Shown here: positions 1 to 13,094 of the stretch, piece by piece | Position numbering within the stretch: position 1 is the stretch's first letter | How the letters are laid out: every line of letters begins with the position of its first letter | Source: Blastocystis sp. Blastoise | Taxonomy: Eukaryota > Sar > Bigyra > Opalinata > Blastocystidae | Direction: 5' to 3' | Length of the DNA stretch: 64,000 nucleotides | Assembly (NCBI GenBank): GCA_039096225.1 | Contig: JBBPEB010000004.1 | Span: forward strand, 1,274,001 to 1,338,000 | Position numbers and translations under genes: made by a program | The notes under the pieces: model-generated | Database searches by the model: none | The model's input: only the letters and a program-made list of their open reading frames with translations | Told to the model about the DNA's origin: nothing

Positions 1-39
1 CCTAATGTTGGCTTTTATTTTAATAATAAAAATATATCT

Positions 40-77
<38 letters not shown>

Positions 78-129
78 CAAATATTTATATTTCTTTTAAT
101 ATATATATCTATATATTTTATCTATATAG

Positions 130-240
130 TGATGGTGTGAATAGTTCTTTAATGCTGAAGGTATATATATATATATTTATCTTTTATTTCTATAGGTTCT
201 TCTAATTTGGTTGGCATACTTAACATATTATTTTATTTTT
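130..240 (+). CDS. Partial multi-exon gene at left edge, candidate
   Basis: A 31-nt exon (130-160) lies between a TATATAG acceptor and a GGTATATA donor. The next exon starts at 196 after TTTCTATAG. If the first exon enters in phase 2 it reads DGVNSSLMLK and the next continues VLLIWLAYLTYYF, a hydrophobic, membrane-like stretch. Upstream exons would lie before the window, and the 3' end dissolves into T-rich sequence after about 240. The evidence is only splice-site flanks plus an open frame, so this may be chance. No family recognised. Confidence 0.25.
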
Positions 241-599
241 GTTTTGTTTTGTTTTGCTTTGTTTATTATTATTATTTTTTTTTTTCACAGATAATATCTT
301 TCTATTATCTGCTTTCTTAGTATTATTTATTTATTTTTGTTTTGTTCGTTTTTTATAATTTTTATTGTGCTTACTATTAAGATAATTTTGAAATTAGTTA
401 ATGTTATTAGTATGTGGTCCTTAATATTGTTTTAATTTATAATAACATTCATTTATCACCTAATCTGATATAGACTAGCGATATAATTACATCAATGATT
501 GAGTTATTATTAAGTTTTGTATTCTCCACTTTCATTTGTATATTTAATTATGTGTAAAATTGTAAGCAATAAGAAATGTGAAAAAATAGGTTATTAAAT
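241..599. other. AT-rich non-coding stretch
   Basis: T-rich then mixed AT sequence. I see no ORF, exon-like block, repeat or RNA feature that I can support. Confidence 0.5.
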
Positions 600-1039
600 T
601 AAGAGATTTAAAATTATAGAAATTGTTTAATATAGAACAATATGTACTCTACAACATATTAAAAAATAAGAGAATTTCATTTTTGACAAGTGAATTAACA
701 ATGCGTTTGAGTTGTTCAGAAATTTTAAAGAGTTAGTCTATTCTTTTAAAATTGTGTTTTTGTTATACTATGAAAATTTTGACTTTTAAAAACAAGTTTA
801 AAGGGATTACTTTTTTAAAATGTAGAAATGAATTATCCAAAGGACGAGATTCAATATAAAACATTTTATTTATCAAACTATTATTTATAGTCTGAATTAT
901 ATTAAAAGGAGGGACAAAAATACTCTTGACAAAGTGTATGACCAAATGAAAAATGTTTATAAAGAGTATCAAAATGGTAGCTAATGTATTGATAGAGTTA
1001 TGTTGAGCATAGTGTTAAAATATAAGCTTTTTAAATTAA
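600..1039 (+). repeat. Diverged copy of the repeat found inside Helitron H2
   Basis: This stretch shares blocks with the tandem units at about 30,540-31,800, in the same orientation. Shared blocks include GGACGAGATTCAATAT near 842, TTAAAAGGAGGGACAAAAAT near 903 and AGTGTATGACCAAATG near 932, in the same order and spacing. It ends where Helitron H1 begins at 1,040, so H1 may have inserted into this repeat. A minus-strand ORF at 763-972 runs through the repeat and shows no coding character. Confidence 0.6.
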
Positions 1040-1068
1040 CTAGCGGGTGGCATCGGCTTCGCCGATGC
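1040..1068 (-). other. Helitron H1 3' terminus: hairpin plus CTAG
   Basis: The arms GCATCGGC (1,050-1,057) and GCCGATGC (1,061-1,068) pair perfectly over a 3-nt loop. The spacer plus CTAG occupies 1,040-1,049. It is one of very few GC-rich spots in the window. In rolling-circle transposition this hairpin acts as the transposition terminator. Confidence 0.85.
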
Positions 1069-1320
1069 TATGTATCAATTAAGTCTATTTCAGTCAATTA
1101 TTTCTTGTTCTTTGTTATTTATTTATTTTTTTTTTGATAATGATAAAGAATTATAAACTAAACAATATAAATTTTAAGAATTAATTATTAACAAATAAAA
1201 ATAAACAAATATACAATTTAAAATTGAAAATTAACAAAAAGTATTCATAAACAATAAGAAAAATAAGAAAAATTAGAAAATCGAAAAAAACATATAACAA
1301 AATACAACAACAAAAATAAA

Positions 1321-4300
1321 TTATAATACTCCATTAAATACACAATTTTTAGTATACCATTCATTACTATTTCTGATTAATTGACCTTGATTAATATTAT
1401 CATTCTTTATAAACATTTTTATACCGTGAAAAGAACGTACTCTACTTAAAGCTACATATAATTGACCATGACTAAATACTGGTCTTTCTAAATAAATACC
1501 TACATTTTGAAATGTTTGACCTTGTGATTTATTAATAGTCATAGCAAAAGCTAATCTGACAGGAAATTGTTTTCTACTTAACTTACATGGTAAATCACTA
1601 TCATCTACTATAAATTTAATTCTTGGAATCAATACTATATCTTGTCCTTCTAACATATTATCAGTTCTTACTAATAATTGACTTCTTATTACATTTGGTT
1701 TTGTATCTAATACTACTAATCTCGTTCCATTACATAATCCTCTCTTTATATCTAGATTTCTTAATAACATAATAACTGAACCTCTTTTCAATTCTAAATC
1801 ATGAGGTGGACATCCTTGAGGAATTAAACTATTTAAATATTCTGTACTATAAGCATCTCTTTCATCTATATCTTCTACTTCTTCTGCTAATTCATCATGA
1901 CTATAATAATGATGAGAACTTGATCTTATCATATTTTGAATTCTTTCATTAATTAAATATGCTTGTTCATTTGTTGCACATAATATACAATTTGAAGCTA
2001 ATTTCTGTCTATATATATCTGTATTTGAATCATTAATAAATTCATGAAATATCTCTTCACCTATATTCTCATCACAAATACATTCTCTTGGAATATGTAC
2101 TTTATCTTTTGATAATAATCTTAATTCATTATTACATCTCTCACCATTTCCTATCTTCAATAAGAATTCTTTAAATTCTATTTCATTTGCATTTGCTCTC
2201 ATATTTTCTGTTAATTGAAATTGATTAAATTCATTCCAAATATCTAAATATTTAATACATAAAGGAACTATATCAGCTTCTTTTCCATGAGCTACTACTG
2301 GTAAACATTGTCTAAAATCTCCACCTAATACTATTGTTTTACCTGCAAATGGAATATCTATCTCATCATTATATAAGAATCTTAATAATCGATCAACTAC
2401 TTTTAAAGCATATTTAGAAGCCATAGGAGCTTCATCCCATATTATTATTTTACATTTCTTAATTTGTTCTGCTCTTGGAGATCCTCTTGAAATAGAAGAA
2501 GAAGAAGATTCATTTAATTCAAAAGGTAATCCAAATTGTGAATGAGATGTTTTTCCTCCACATAATAAAGTAGCTGCAATACCTGTCCATGCAACTGCTA
2601 TCACATCATCTATATTATTTCTTATTGATTTAATTATTGTATTATAAAGAAATGTTTTTCCAGTTCCTCCTGGTCCATCTATAAAAAACATATTATTTCT
2701 ATGAGGTTCATTATTATTCACTGATTCCATTATTGATTCATATACTCTTCTTTGTCCTTCATTCAATAAACTTATATTTCTTTCTGCTATTCTATGATCT
2801 TCTTCAAAATTAATTCCTTCAGATTCATAATCTATCATATTAGTATTATTATTATCAAATTGTGGTAAATTAGTACTTTGATATCCTCCATTATGTTTAT
2901 TTGTATCTATAACACTTCTTATATGATTTAATGCTCTAGGTATACAATATTCTTCTATTATTCTATTCACTTCATTATCTTCTGAATCTAATACATATGC
3001 ATCTTGTCTATCTATACTTATATATTCATTTATATATTGATGAAAGAAATCATCTATCATATCATTCCTATAAGTATTCCAAATAGATAATGGATCAGTA
3101 ATAGGATAATAAGAACAAAGTAAACCAAATAATTGTCTTAATTGCCAAGGAGTAGCATCTATTACTTCATTTGCAAGAATATCATAATATTCTGTATCAT
3201 CTACTAATAATCCTCTTGCTATACAGGATTCTCTATATGTATTATATATTTGAGCTTCATAACATTTTAAATCATCAAAACTTAATGGACGACTTACATG
3301 TAATAAAAGTATTCTTAAACAAAATAAATTATCATTTGTTGGATCTATATAAGGAAGTCTTCCTATTACTTTATTATTTCTTCTTCTATGATTCCATTTC
3401 TTTAATTTTGAATCATATGTATAATATTTAGGAAATTCTATATAAGTTAAAATAGAGGGTTCATCCATTGTTCCTCTTGATTCTTCATTTATATATAAAT
3501 CATTCATTTTAAAATATGCTGTTAACATTGTATCTTGATTCATTATTCTATCTAAAGCTCTTTCTTCATCTCCTTCCACATAATATACAGTTCTATCATT
3601 CTCATCATGAATATCTAAAGTAATTACACTCACATTACAATATTTTATTGGAAATCCATATATTCTCCACATAGCTTCAGGAGCTGATAAATATCTTCCT
3701 TTTAAATAAGATTTCATTTCATTTGGTATTTCTATTTCATTTCTATTTGAATTAATTGAATTATTATTATTAGTATTATTATTAGTATCTTCTCTTTCTA
3801 TTTCTGCATTAATAGAATCATGTCCTTTAAAAGCATATTTAAATATATATTTAGGACTTCTTACTGAAGAACATACTTCTACATTAATATGACAACCTAT
3901 TCTTAATGATAAATATGGATTATATGGAACTACCCATCTATTATCTAAAGTATTATTTACATTTGATTGCCTACCTATTACATATACTCTACCATTATCT
4001 CTTCTTCTATAATTTGGATATCCATCTTCATTTATTGTAGTTTCATTTCTATAATCTTTTGGGAATTTCTTTGAACAGTATTGTTGACCATTTATTTCTT
4101 TCATACATTGAGATGTTCTTGTATGAGGACCATGCATATTCATTGAAGTAATAATTTCATATAATCTTGGATTCTTTATAGGATCAGGAATTTCTGCACA
4201 TATATAGGAATCTATATCTTCAGGAGTTCTTAATTTATATTCATTCTCTAAAGTAATTAAAATATGTGCATGAGGCATTCCTCTCTTCTGATATTCTATT

Positions 4301-7300
4301 GAATAACATAAACATTTTACTTCTCCAAATACTTTAAAGTTTGTTATCAAATGAGTTAAGATTTTCAATTTTATATAAAATACTCTATCTACTATATCAG
4401 GTCTCATCCAAGGTTGTTGACCTTCTTCTAATGATTCTAAGATTTCTGGCCAATTTGGATTGCAAGTCATGGTTATAAATAAATCTGGTTTACCATAAGC
4501 TCTTACAATAGCCATTGTTTCTAAGTAAGAATTCTTCATATATCGAGGACCACCTACAAAACTTGATGGAATAATAACTGCTTTTCCCATTCTACTTCTT
4601 ATATATTCATCACTAAATCCATTTCGTATCATCTCATTCACTGTATCTCTAAATACAGAATATTTCTCTGATCTTAATTTTGTTTGATTATTTGCTATAA
4701 ATAATAATCTTGAATATTCTATTTTTGTAGCTGCATCAACCATAAATTGTAATAATAATTTTTCAAATAATAATAAATAATTCTTATGATTAGGATGTCT
4801 TGTATATAATAAATAGGAATAGAATTCTCTTAATGAAATAGTAGGTATAGTATAAAATTCATTTCCTAAAATATCTAATGGAAATCCTCTTTCTGATCTA
4901 TTTCTAAAAATTGGAATAATTCTCATCGATTTTGAATCATCTCCATTACTATCATTATTCTCTATATGATTACTATTTATTCTATAATTATTTCTATTAT
5001 TTAATTCATTTTCTACTTCTTCTATTATTTCATTCTCATTATTATTATTATTATTATTAGTTGTTGTAGAAATATTTCTATTATTATTATTATTATTTTG
5101 ACGATTTAAATGTAATTCAGAATTACGTATAATATTAGAAGTAGATTCTAAACTCCATAATGGTAATCCATAAGGAAACATTAATGGATATATTAAAGGA
5201 TCACAAAAAGGATTATTATAACTAAGATTTGTTATTTGTTGTTCTGATATATTATTATTATTATTTTCATTTTCATTTTCATTATTATTTTCATTTCTTC
5301 TTCTTCTTCTTGGATAACATGAAAGATTAATATTTGGTAAACCTTCATCATTTTGTTTTGGTATAATCATAGCTATTTCATTTGTTGTAGTAGGAGCATT
5401 AAATCTTCTTCTATCATCATAATTACTTATTTTAAATTGTAATTTTAAATTTACTTGTGAATAAGTAGTATTATTTATTCTTCTTGATTCTGTTACTTGT
5501 TCATGTAATGTTTTAAAAGATTCATATATTTTATTATTATTTCTTATCATAGAATCAATACTTAATAATAAATCAGAAGATAATTCTGAAAACATACTAT
5601 TTCCATTTCGAATATGAAGAGCTTCTTCTTCATCATAAATATATATTTGATTAAAAGAAGGAGGAGAATTATCAGAAGGATATAAATCACTCATAGAATG
5701 ATATACATTACCATGAACTCTATAAAAATATGGTCCTGGACCATTCATTCTTGTTACTACATTAGAACATGACATAGAAGCAAAAGCAAAAGCATTATTA
5801 TATCTTCTTATCTCATTTCTAAATAATTTATTATTTGGTGTCTGACTCTTTAATTGATTTAATAATTCATTTGGAAGATTTATAGGTGATTCTACTTTCA
5901 CTTTCCCATTATTACAACACATTGTATAATTTGAATTTCTTGTAATGATATAATCATGATCTCCTTCATAGTATTCAAATTGTATTCTTGAATCATTAAT
6001 TAAATTAATATATTTTTTATATGTAGAATATTTTGTAATCTTATAATTTGTTTTTTCTGCTTCAAAATGAAGAGCTTCACAATGAATACAAACATGATTC
6101 ATTTTACCTATATTATAATATTCATATATATTATTTCTATGAATATCTCTTTCATTCTCTTCTATTATTTGTTCTCCATTTCCTATACATAATATAATAA
6201 TAGTTTTATTATCATAAAGAATTATAATAATATAATGATATAATATTAAACATACTTAATTTAATACATGCTTCACAGTTTTCAAATCTTATTACAATTG
6301 GAATATTGCTATTATTTTCTTCATTATTATTTTCATTTTGATTATCTATATCTATATCATTATTATTTGTAGTATTTATTGGTTCTATTTGCAAAATAGG
6401 ATTATTAGTAGTATTAGGAGGAATAATAGGTGTGAAATCATTATCTGAACTTGTATCATCATCTGAAGTAGAAAAATCAAAACTAATTCTTCTTCTATGA
6501 TTATTTATATTTGTTGATAATAAATTATTATTATTAGGATTTTGAATAGGAGATATTTGATAATAATTTAATATATCTAATATCGATGATCTTGGCAGAG
6601 GAGGAATAATAGAATTATTATTATTATTATGAGAAGAAGAAGAAGAACTAATTATTCTTGAATCAAGAGGAGATAATCTAGGAGGTGTTATAATGAGAGA
6701 AGTAGAAGGAGATACTATTTGATTATTTGTATTAGAATTTGGTGTATTATGTATAGATGGAATATGATTATTATTGATACTATTATTATTATCTGAAAGT
6801 ATATCATTATTGTGTTGATTATGTAAAGGAGTTACAGGATTATTTAATATTATAGGTTGTGTATTATTATTTGTTTCATTATTTTCAAAAACAAAAGTAG
6901 AATTAAAACTATCATCAACTATTGATTGAGACATATTTTCATTGTTGTTATTATTTATGTCAGTTTCAATAAAATCTGTTTCATTTATTAAAGTTTCATA
7001 TATAATTCCATTATTTAAATTTGTATTATTATTAGAATCTGGCTCTATTAAATTGATTTCATTAATTAATGTTTCGATTGTGTTATTATTATATGAATTT
7101 GTATTATTACTTTGAGTTGAAGTATTATCTGAAATAGGAGAAGAAGAAGAAGAAGATATAGTTGCTATATTGTTTAGTTGTATTGGGTGTTGTTCAGTTA
7201 CTATTTCTTCATTATTTAAAGAATTATTTGTATTGAATAATGAATTGTCTTGATTAAAAGCATTTTGATTTTCGTTTAATATTTGGTCATTAATCCTTTT

Positions 7301-7374
7301 AGATTTGTGGGTATTCAAAAAATTCCCAAATATATCTCTTCTCTTAAGAGAATTAAATCGCTTTCTTTTGTTTC
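1321..7374 (-). CDS. Helitron RepHel transposase (Rep endonuclease + Pif1-type helicase)
   Basis: Rolling-circle transposase. The exon 7,374-6,256 encodes an Asn/Ser-rich leader with a basic KRKRF stretch near its start. A 73-nt intron (6,183-6,255, GTATGT...TATAG) then restores frame into a 1,593-codon ORF that begins NHVCIHC, as in Helitron N-termini. Numbering from Met 6,102, the Helitron-like N domain contains CNPNWPEI (about 540), the HUH motif PHAHILI (about 611) and the two-Tyr motif YIFKYAFKG (about 752). The helicase has Walker A GPGGTGKT (about 1,142), Walker B IIWDEAP (about 1,220) and the terminal VALSRVRS. Frame and motifs look intact. The oddity is the start: the exon opens in phase 1 without ATG, and the first in-frame ATG is at 6,934. 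Poly-Asn tracts interrupt the N-terminal third. Confidence 0.93.
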
Positions 7375-7586
7375 CTATAGTATTATATATTATTAGTTTT
7401 ATATATAAGATTTTATTAATTAAATAATATTAATATTTATAAAAATATATATTTAAAATATTTTATTTTTTCAATCATTTTTAAAAATAATATATTTAAC
7501 TAAACAAAATAAAATATAACAAAGAAAAAAAGAAATAAAACAATACAAAACAATAAAATGCTTATAAGCAAAAAACAAAAAACTCC
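7375..7586. other. 3' flank of micro-exon gene and Helitron 5' end
   Basis: AT-rich spacer between the stop of the micro-exon gene (7,587) and the first RepHel exon. It contains the inferred Helitron 5' TC at 7,410. No GT that could act as a good donor precedes the RepHel exon, so no upstream coding exon can be proposed here. Confidence 0.5.
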
Positions 7587-8750
7587 TTAATAATATTCAG
7601 GAGAAGAAACAGGATAAACAGGAGAAGTAGGAGGTGAAACCCTTTCATCATAATAAGGAGGACTTGAGAGATCCTCGTCACTTTCATTCTCCTGATTATT
7701 ATTATTTAAAGAAACTATCAAGTCATAATAGAATTTAAATTATAAAAATATTTACCTTGATTTGTTGGACATGTTGAAAATCTGTTTTTATTTGCAAAAA
7801 GAGTTGTGTTGTCTTTAAATATAAATTTATTTGTTATTTCTGAGTCTGTAGTACCTATATATATTTTAGGTTGTTTTCACATCAAAACATACCTTCACAA
7901 TTAATAGTAAATAACTTACTATTAAAAAATGTTTTCTCAAGGGTGTTTTTGTAGTTATTATTATCTAAAGACGAAACAATAAAAATATTTTTATTATTTT
8001 ATTAGACAATAATATACCTTTGTCTCCCTTGTTGTTAAGACAAAAGCAAGATGTATGAAACTCAAAAGTATTTTCAACTCTTTTACAATCTATATATATG
8101 ATAATATATTTTGTAAGTTAATGAAAATATTTTCGAGATCAAACATATCAAAAACAAAAGTGTGTAATATTAATTCGCAATAGCAAATAATTTACAACAC
8201 AAAAACAAAGCAAACACATATAAAATATAAAACAACAACATTCTATTTTGTATCTTATAGTTTAAATGATATATTTAAAATATTATATGAGTTCATAAAC
8301 TTTAAACTATATAAAGAGACATCATGAACTTTTATAAAGCAGAGTCGGGCATTTTATATAGGTTAAACTCAATAACAAATATATATATTCAAGTAAATTA
8401 TAAGAAAACAAAATAAAATAGAAATTGTAAAATATTTAATAATGTGAGAAATGAAAATGGAAAAGAATAAAAATAGAAAAATATTTAAGAAGAAAATATT
8501 TAATAAGAATAGATGAAAAATATCACAACATAAGAAAAATTAAAAAAAATTAAAAAGAATACTCGAACAATTTATATTAAACAAAGAGGACACATTATGT
8601 TTTTTATTTTTTTTGTATTTGAATTGTATTTCATCATCTTGTGAGTCTAAGAATAATAATAGATATATTATAAAACTAAAAAGATACCCTCGAATGAATT
8701 GTTGCTTGAACGCTTTTTTGAACTACTTTTTGACAGTGTTCGGCGGCTTT
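7587..8750 (-). CDS. Micro-exon gene, 3' part: exons 21-26 with Cys motif
   Basis: Final six exons of the gene that starts at 33,948: 8,688-8,750, 8,563-8,646, 8,018-8,089, 7,893-7,964, 7,756-7,854 and 7,587-7,714. Lengths are 63, 84, 72, 72, 99 and 128 nt. Introns of 41, 38, 53, 473 and 41 nt all have GT-AG ends and all fall in phase 1, and the joined frame ends at TAA 7,587-7,589. The protein here has a basic Ser/Lys stretch (SKSSSKKRSS), then INCSNCKRVENTFEF, HTSCFCLNN and LFTINCEG, then an acidic/proline tail ending PVSSPEYY. Cys pairs CxxC and CxC suggest metal binding; the CxxC pair exists only after splicing. I do not recognise the family. Exon boundaries agree exactly with phase, so the model is strong, but expression is unproven. 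Confidence 0.78.
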
Positions 8751-8753
8751 CTA

Positions 8754-8788
<35 letters not shown>

Positions 8789-8791
<3 letters not shown>

Positions 8792-8940
8792 GCATTGTTA
8801 GAAATACCCAAAAAATACCATAATTATTTTAACCTACCCAAAAAAAAAACGAATTGTTAGAAATACCCAAAAATATTTAAAATTTTTGTTAAAATACCCA
8901 AAAATTTTACAAAATTGTTAGAAATACCCAAAACTTTTTC
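8789..8940 (+). repeat. Left terminal inverted repeat with four subterminal motifs
   Basis: Four copies of TTGTTAGAAATACCCA or a one-step variant lie at 8,795-8,810, 8,854-8,869, 8,886-8,900 (GTTAAAATACCCA form) and 8,915-8,930. The spacings are 59, 32 and 29 nt. Repeated subterminal motifs are typical transposase-binding sites; that role here is inferred. Confidence 0.75.
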
Positions 8941-9448
8941 AAGACTCTAAACGATTGGTACTTTGAAAACACAAATTTCTTAATAACCAATTAAAATTCT
9001 TTTTCTTTATTTTGTTAGAATTAGAAAAAAAAACTCCAGAATATTTTTATATTTGATTTATTATATTTCACAAGTGAAGCTTATACTATGTAAGACATTA
9101 AAAAAATTTAATAAATTCTCATAATAATGAAGAAAAATAACTATCTAAGTTAAAACCAGCATTTCATTTTACATATTTTATATAATTGCTAGAATTTTTA
9201 AACTAAATATAATATAAATATTTCAGATACTTTTATCAATTGACTGGAGTCATTTATAATGTAATAATATATAGTACTGCTCTCAAATAAAGCATTTAGA
9301 AAACAACAATGCTAATTTTCCTGATTTTTTGGTGATTTTCCTCTATAAAAATAATATTTGCAGTTATAAATCACCAAAAAATACATTTATTTATTTTTCA
9401 CTATATCTACACGACTAAAAAGTTAATTACTACAAATTGTCGGCAACT

Positions 9449-10472
9449 ATGTCTGTATATAGACGAAAAACACATTTTCATTATTATTTTTTAATAATTA
9501 GACAATTGATTCAAGTCAGCCACAAGAAGATGTGGAAAATCGTTTTTGTATGAATAAGGTTGATTACAGTGACTTCAAAAATAGTGAAGAAATTAAGAAA
9601 TTTGAAAATGAAGAAACATATGGAGTACAAATTATGTACGAAAATAAGTCTAAACTCAAAAGTGATGTCTCAATTCAAATGCAAAAGCTAGGATATCCAA
9701 TTAAGGTTCAAAAATCAGAAAAAGGAAGAATTATTTACAAATGTTGTGTTTCCGATTGCCCGTTTATGCTTCATTTCCAAGGTGACGACGTTTCTGGATG
9801 GATAATGAAAAGATACTGTCATCATGACTCAACTGTATGTTATTTAATTAATTATTATAGTTTATACTTATTATTAATATAGAAATGCAATCGTTTTAAT
9901 ATGATTTACATTAAGCTTAACAAACAAAATAAAATAGATTATCAAATTATTAAGACAAGTAACTAAATATAAATATAATATATAATGTATATAATATTCT
10001 ATTATATACAGTGATAAAAAATCGAATTAAAAATCATCAATTTAATATAAGGTATATATATATATCAATATATAAATTGTGAGAGAGAAATCTATACATT
10101 GAATAAAGAAGGAAAAAGAGGAAAATAAATATATAGAGAGAAAAAAATGAAATACAGTAGTATATGTATGTGAAAAGTGTTATATATTAATTCAATGTAT
10201 GAGAGTAATAGAAGAAATATCCACCTATATATATAGAGAAAGGAAGATTATATAATATATACAGAGAGAAAGAAAGAAAGAAAAATTCTATTATATATAT
10301 AGTAAGAATGAAAGAAAGAAACATTTATGAATATATAAAGAGAGAACGACAGATATATATATATAGAGAGAGAGAGAGAAAGCGATAGAAAAAAATATCT
10401 AATATATATATATATATTGAGAGAGTAAGAGATGGAAGAGATAGAGAGAGATGCATAGAAAGAAGCAAAGAA

Positions 10473-10533
<61 letters not shown>

Positions 10534-12805
10534 TAAGTCTTAATCCAATGATTCTATCAAAAGATGCTAGTAATAGTAATGATCAAAATCATGAAGATGA
10601 AGCTGAGATACATGAAACTATCAATTTTACACACAATTCTCGGAGCTCAGATGCTAATTCTAATCCTACAAATACCCAAACTCTTCCTATCTTAGAAGAT
10701 CCATTCATATCTAGTAAAAATTCTGAAATGGTCATAGAAGATATAAATAAATCAAAGGATAATAATCATGAAGATGAAGAAAGTAGAACAATTGATATAG
10801 AATTGAATATTGAAGATACATCAATAGATAATGTGTTTTCTTATGAAGAACAAAATGAAGGAATTACAGAAGATAGATTTAATAATATATTTAAAGATAT
10901 TTCTGATAAATGTATATTTATTCAATATAAGTCACATAAATACAATCAAGATATAAGCTCAAATGATGTTGTGAGTTATTTAAAGGAAAATAATCTAGCC
11001 AAGTATTTCAAATCAATATCTCAGTTAAAACAATTCCTGGAGAAGAAGAATATCAGTGTTTCATATGAAATAGCAAGAAACGCCTTAAGAGAATTAGGTA
11101 TTAAGTCAACTAATGACTATAGTAAAATACCATGTATTATAAAAAGTATAATAAGCAAAGAAAATTATGCTATATATGGTTGCCTCCCTCCAGGATATAC
11201 ATATAAGAATATTAATGCTTATCCTTCTTCTTCTTATATTCAATCTAATATAGATGAGAATATAGTAGATAATCATTTAGAACAAGATGAAACTTTCAGA
11301 GTAAACTTGGAAGATAGTGTTCTGAATTATTCTGAAAATGATTCAGTTTGTAGTGGAAATAATTCCAATATGAATATACATGAAGAAATAAACATGGATA
11401 GAGAATTAAACAAAGCAGTAGGGAATAATAAAGTAATAAGTCATGAGTTTCTATATTCTTTTGTATCTATTAAATCAAATATAGCATTATATAAGAAGGG
11501 AAATAAAGCAGTAATCTTTATGGATGGAACTCATATGTATATGAATGATCATATCATATTAACTGCTATATCCATTACTATTAATAGACAAATACTTCTT
11601 CTTGCTTATGGTATATATGCTGTAGAGTGTTTAGCTACCTGGAGTGATTTCCAAACTAATCTGAAAAAAGCACTTGAACTCATGTCATGTAAAACTACAA
11701 ACATAACATTTTTCTCAGATATGGACAAAGGTCTCAAAGGAAGCCTAGGAGTAGTCTTTCCTGAATGCACATATATATCATGTGCATTTCATATTCTAAA
11801 GAAGATGACAAATGTGAATTCAAGAATAATAGGACTAATATCACAACTCATTCTAATTGATGATGAAGAAGAATTCTATAAGCTTATTAATGATTCTTCA
11901 ATAACAGAGAACCAGAAGAAGCAAATACTCTCACAAAGGGGAAAGAATATGTATAATATAGATCTACCACCTCATGTATCCAGATATGGATACATTGCCT
12001 CAAGTTTGGCCGAGTCATTTAATAATCTTATTAGTGACATAAGAGGAATGTCTATACAGAAGGTATTGTTTGAAATCTATAATCATGCAATTAATTATCA
12101 ACTGAAAATAAAAGAGGCACCTCATATATCATTCTTTCTTCCTTACTTTCAAAAAGAGTTTGATATGGCTGATATATTTGTTTCTAATGTGATATCATAT
12201 AAGAGTATAAATAAGGGTTTATATAGACTAGTAATGGAAGAAGAAAACCGTGAATACATAATTAATTTTGAACAGAATACATGTTCTTGTTCAATTTTTC
12301 AATACCAAGGTTATCCTTGTATACATGCTATTCTTCTATATAAAAAGTATAATAGCAGTGTTTCGTATAATCAACAAGGAATTGACGATTTCAATACTAT
12401 TGCCAAATACTTCATTCCATATAAGAACCATATGAATACTTATTATAATTATTATGTAGATAGGTAATGATATATATAATACATATTATATAAATATTTT
12501 TTTTTGTTATATATAGAAGAATAGATGATTCATGCTTGAAAGAAGAAAGTCACATAAATATTACAGGACCAAATAATCCAATTCGTAAATCAGGTCGACC
12601 ATCTAAGTTTAACTATTCTCATATAACATCTTATTATCTGAAAAATAAGTATTGGAAAATAAAGAACAGTATTCCAGCTTTGGAGTGTTTGAATGAGTGT
12701 GCAGTTGAAGCTGAAAAAGAGAAATATGAAGAAACTGATATTGCCTCAATTCCTACACTTGAAGATGTAGAATCATCAGAATATAGTTCGAAGAGAAGAA
12801 AGTAG
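9449..12805 (+). CDS. MULE (Mutator-like) DDE transposase, 6 exons, 892 aa
   Basis: Transposase of the surrounding element. Exons: 9,449-9,454 (ATG TCT), 9,502-9,834, 9,883-9,958, 10,012-10,051, 10,529-12,463 and 12,517-12,805. Every junction is GT-AG and the frame is preserved to TAG at 12,803. Residues about 80-110 form a Cys/His DNA-binding finger (KCCVSDCP ... CHHDST, FLYWCH/WRKY-GCM1-like). The catalytic MULE domain shows FMDGTHMY (about 482), FFSDMDKGL (about 548), the CxxH of SCAFHILKK (about 570) and LAESFNN (about 646). A SWIM zinc finger CSCSIFQYQGYPCIHA lies near 736. The C-terminus carries a basic GRPSKF motif, AT-hook-like. Intron 4 (477 nt) is TA and GA repeat. No frame break is visible, so the enzyme may be functional. 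The first two exons are the least certain. Confidence 0.88.
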
Positions 12806-13094
12806 TATTTTTTAAATGATAAGTCTATGTATATACTTATTATAATCTATAATACATATTAATTTTTTTACATTCCTAATAATATAAAATATTTTTAATT
12901 AATCATATTTAATATAAATGTCTTCTTATTTATAAGATCATTGTTTTGTTATTGATTCAAATATAATATCATATATGTCGTTGATATTGCAGATATTCAT
13001 ATTAAAGAGACTAAGACTAATAAAAAAGAATACTCATCAACGGATATAAATCCAAAATGAAACCAGCTAGAGTAATATGTATTACAAATTATTG
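12806..13094. other. Spacer after transposase gene
   Basis: AT-rich sequence between the transposase stop and the start of the purine-rich tract. No feature seen. Confidence 0.5.

Larger units (their letters stand above)
1040..7410 (-). mobile_element. Autonomous Helitron H1, about 6.4 kb
   Basis: Read on the minus strand, the element ends with an 8-bp GC-rich hairpin and 10 nt later CTAG, followed by host T. This is the standard Helitron 3' terminus (hairpin then CTRR, inserted between A and T). The proposed 5' end is TC at 7,410-7,409, preceded by A, only 36 nt upstream of the N-terminal coding exon. No terminal inverted repeats or target duplication are seen, as expected for Helitrons. 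It contains one RepHel gene and sits directly downstream of the stop codon (7,587) of the micro-exon gene. The 3' end is firm. The 5' end is inferred from the A/TC context and the end of coding sequence. Confidence 0.8.

Noticed and set aside
763-972. 69-codon minus ORF
   Set aside because: Runs through a dispersed repeat whose other copies do not keep the frame.
8322-8362. Possible Helitron 5' end around GCAGAGTCGGGC
   Set aside because: Looked attractive by its GC content and TTTATAAAGC similarity to H2, but no partner 3' end was found and the H1 element is bounded earlier at 7,410; the site lies in a 473-nt intron.
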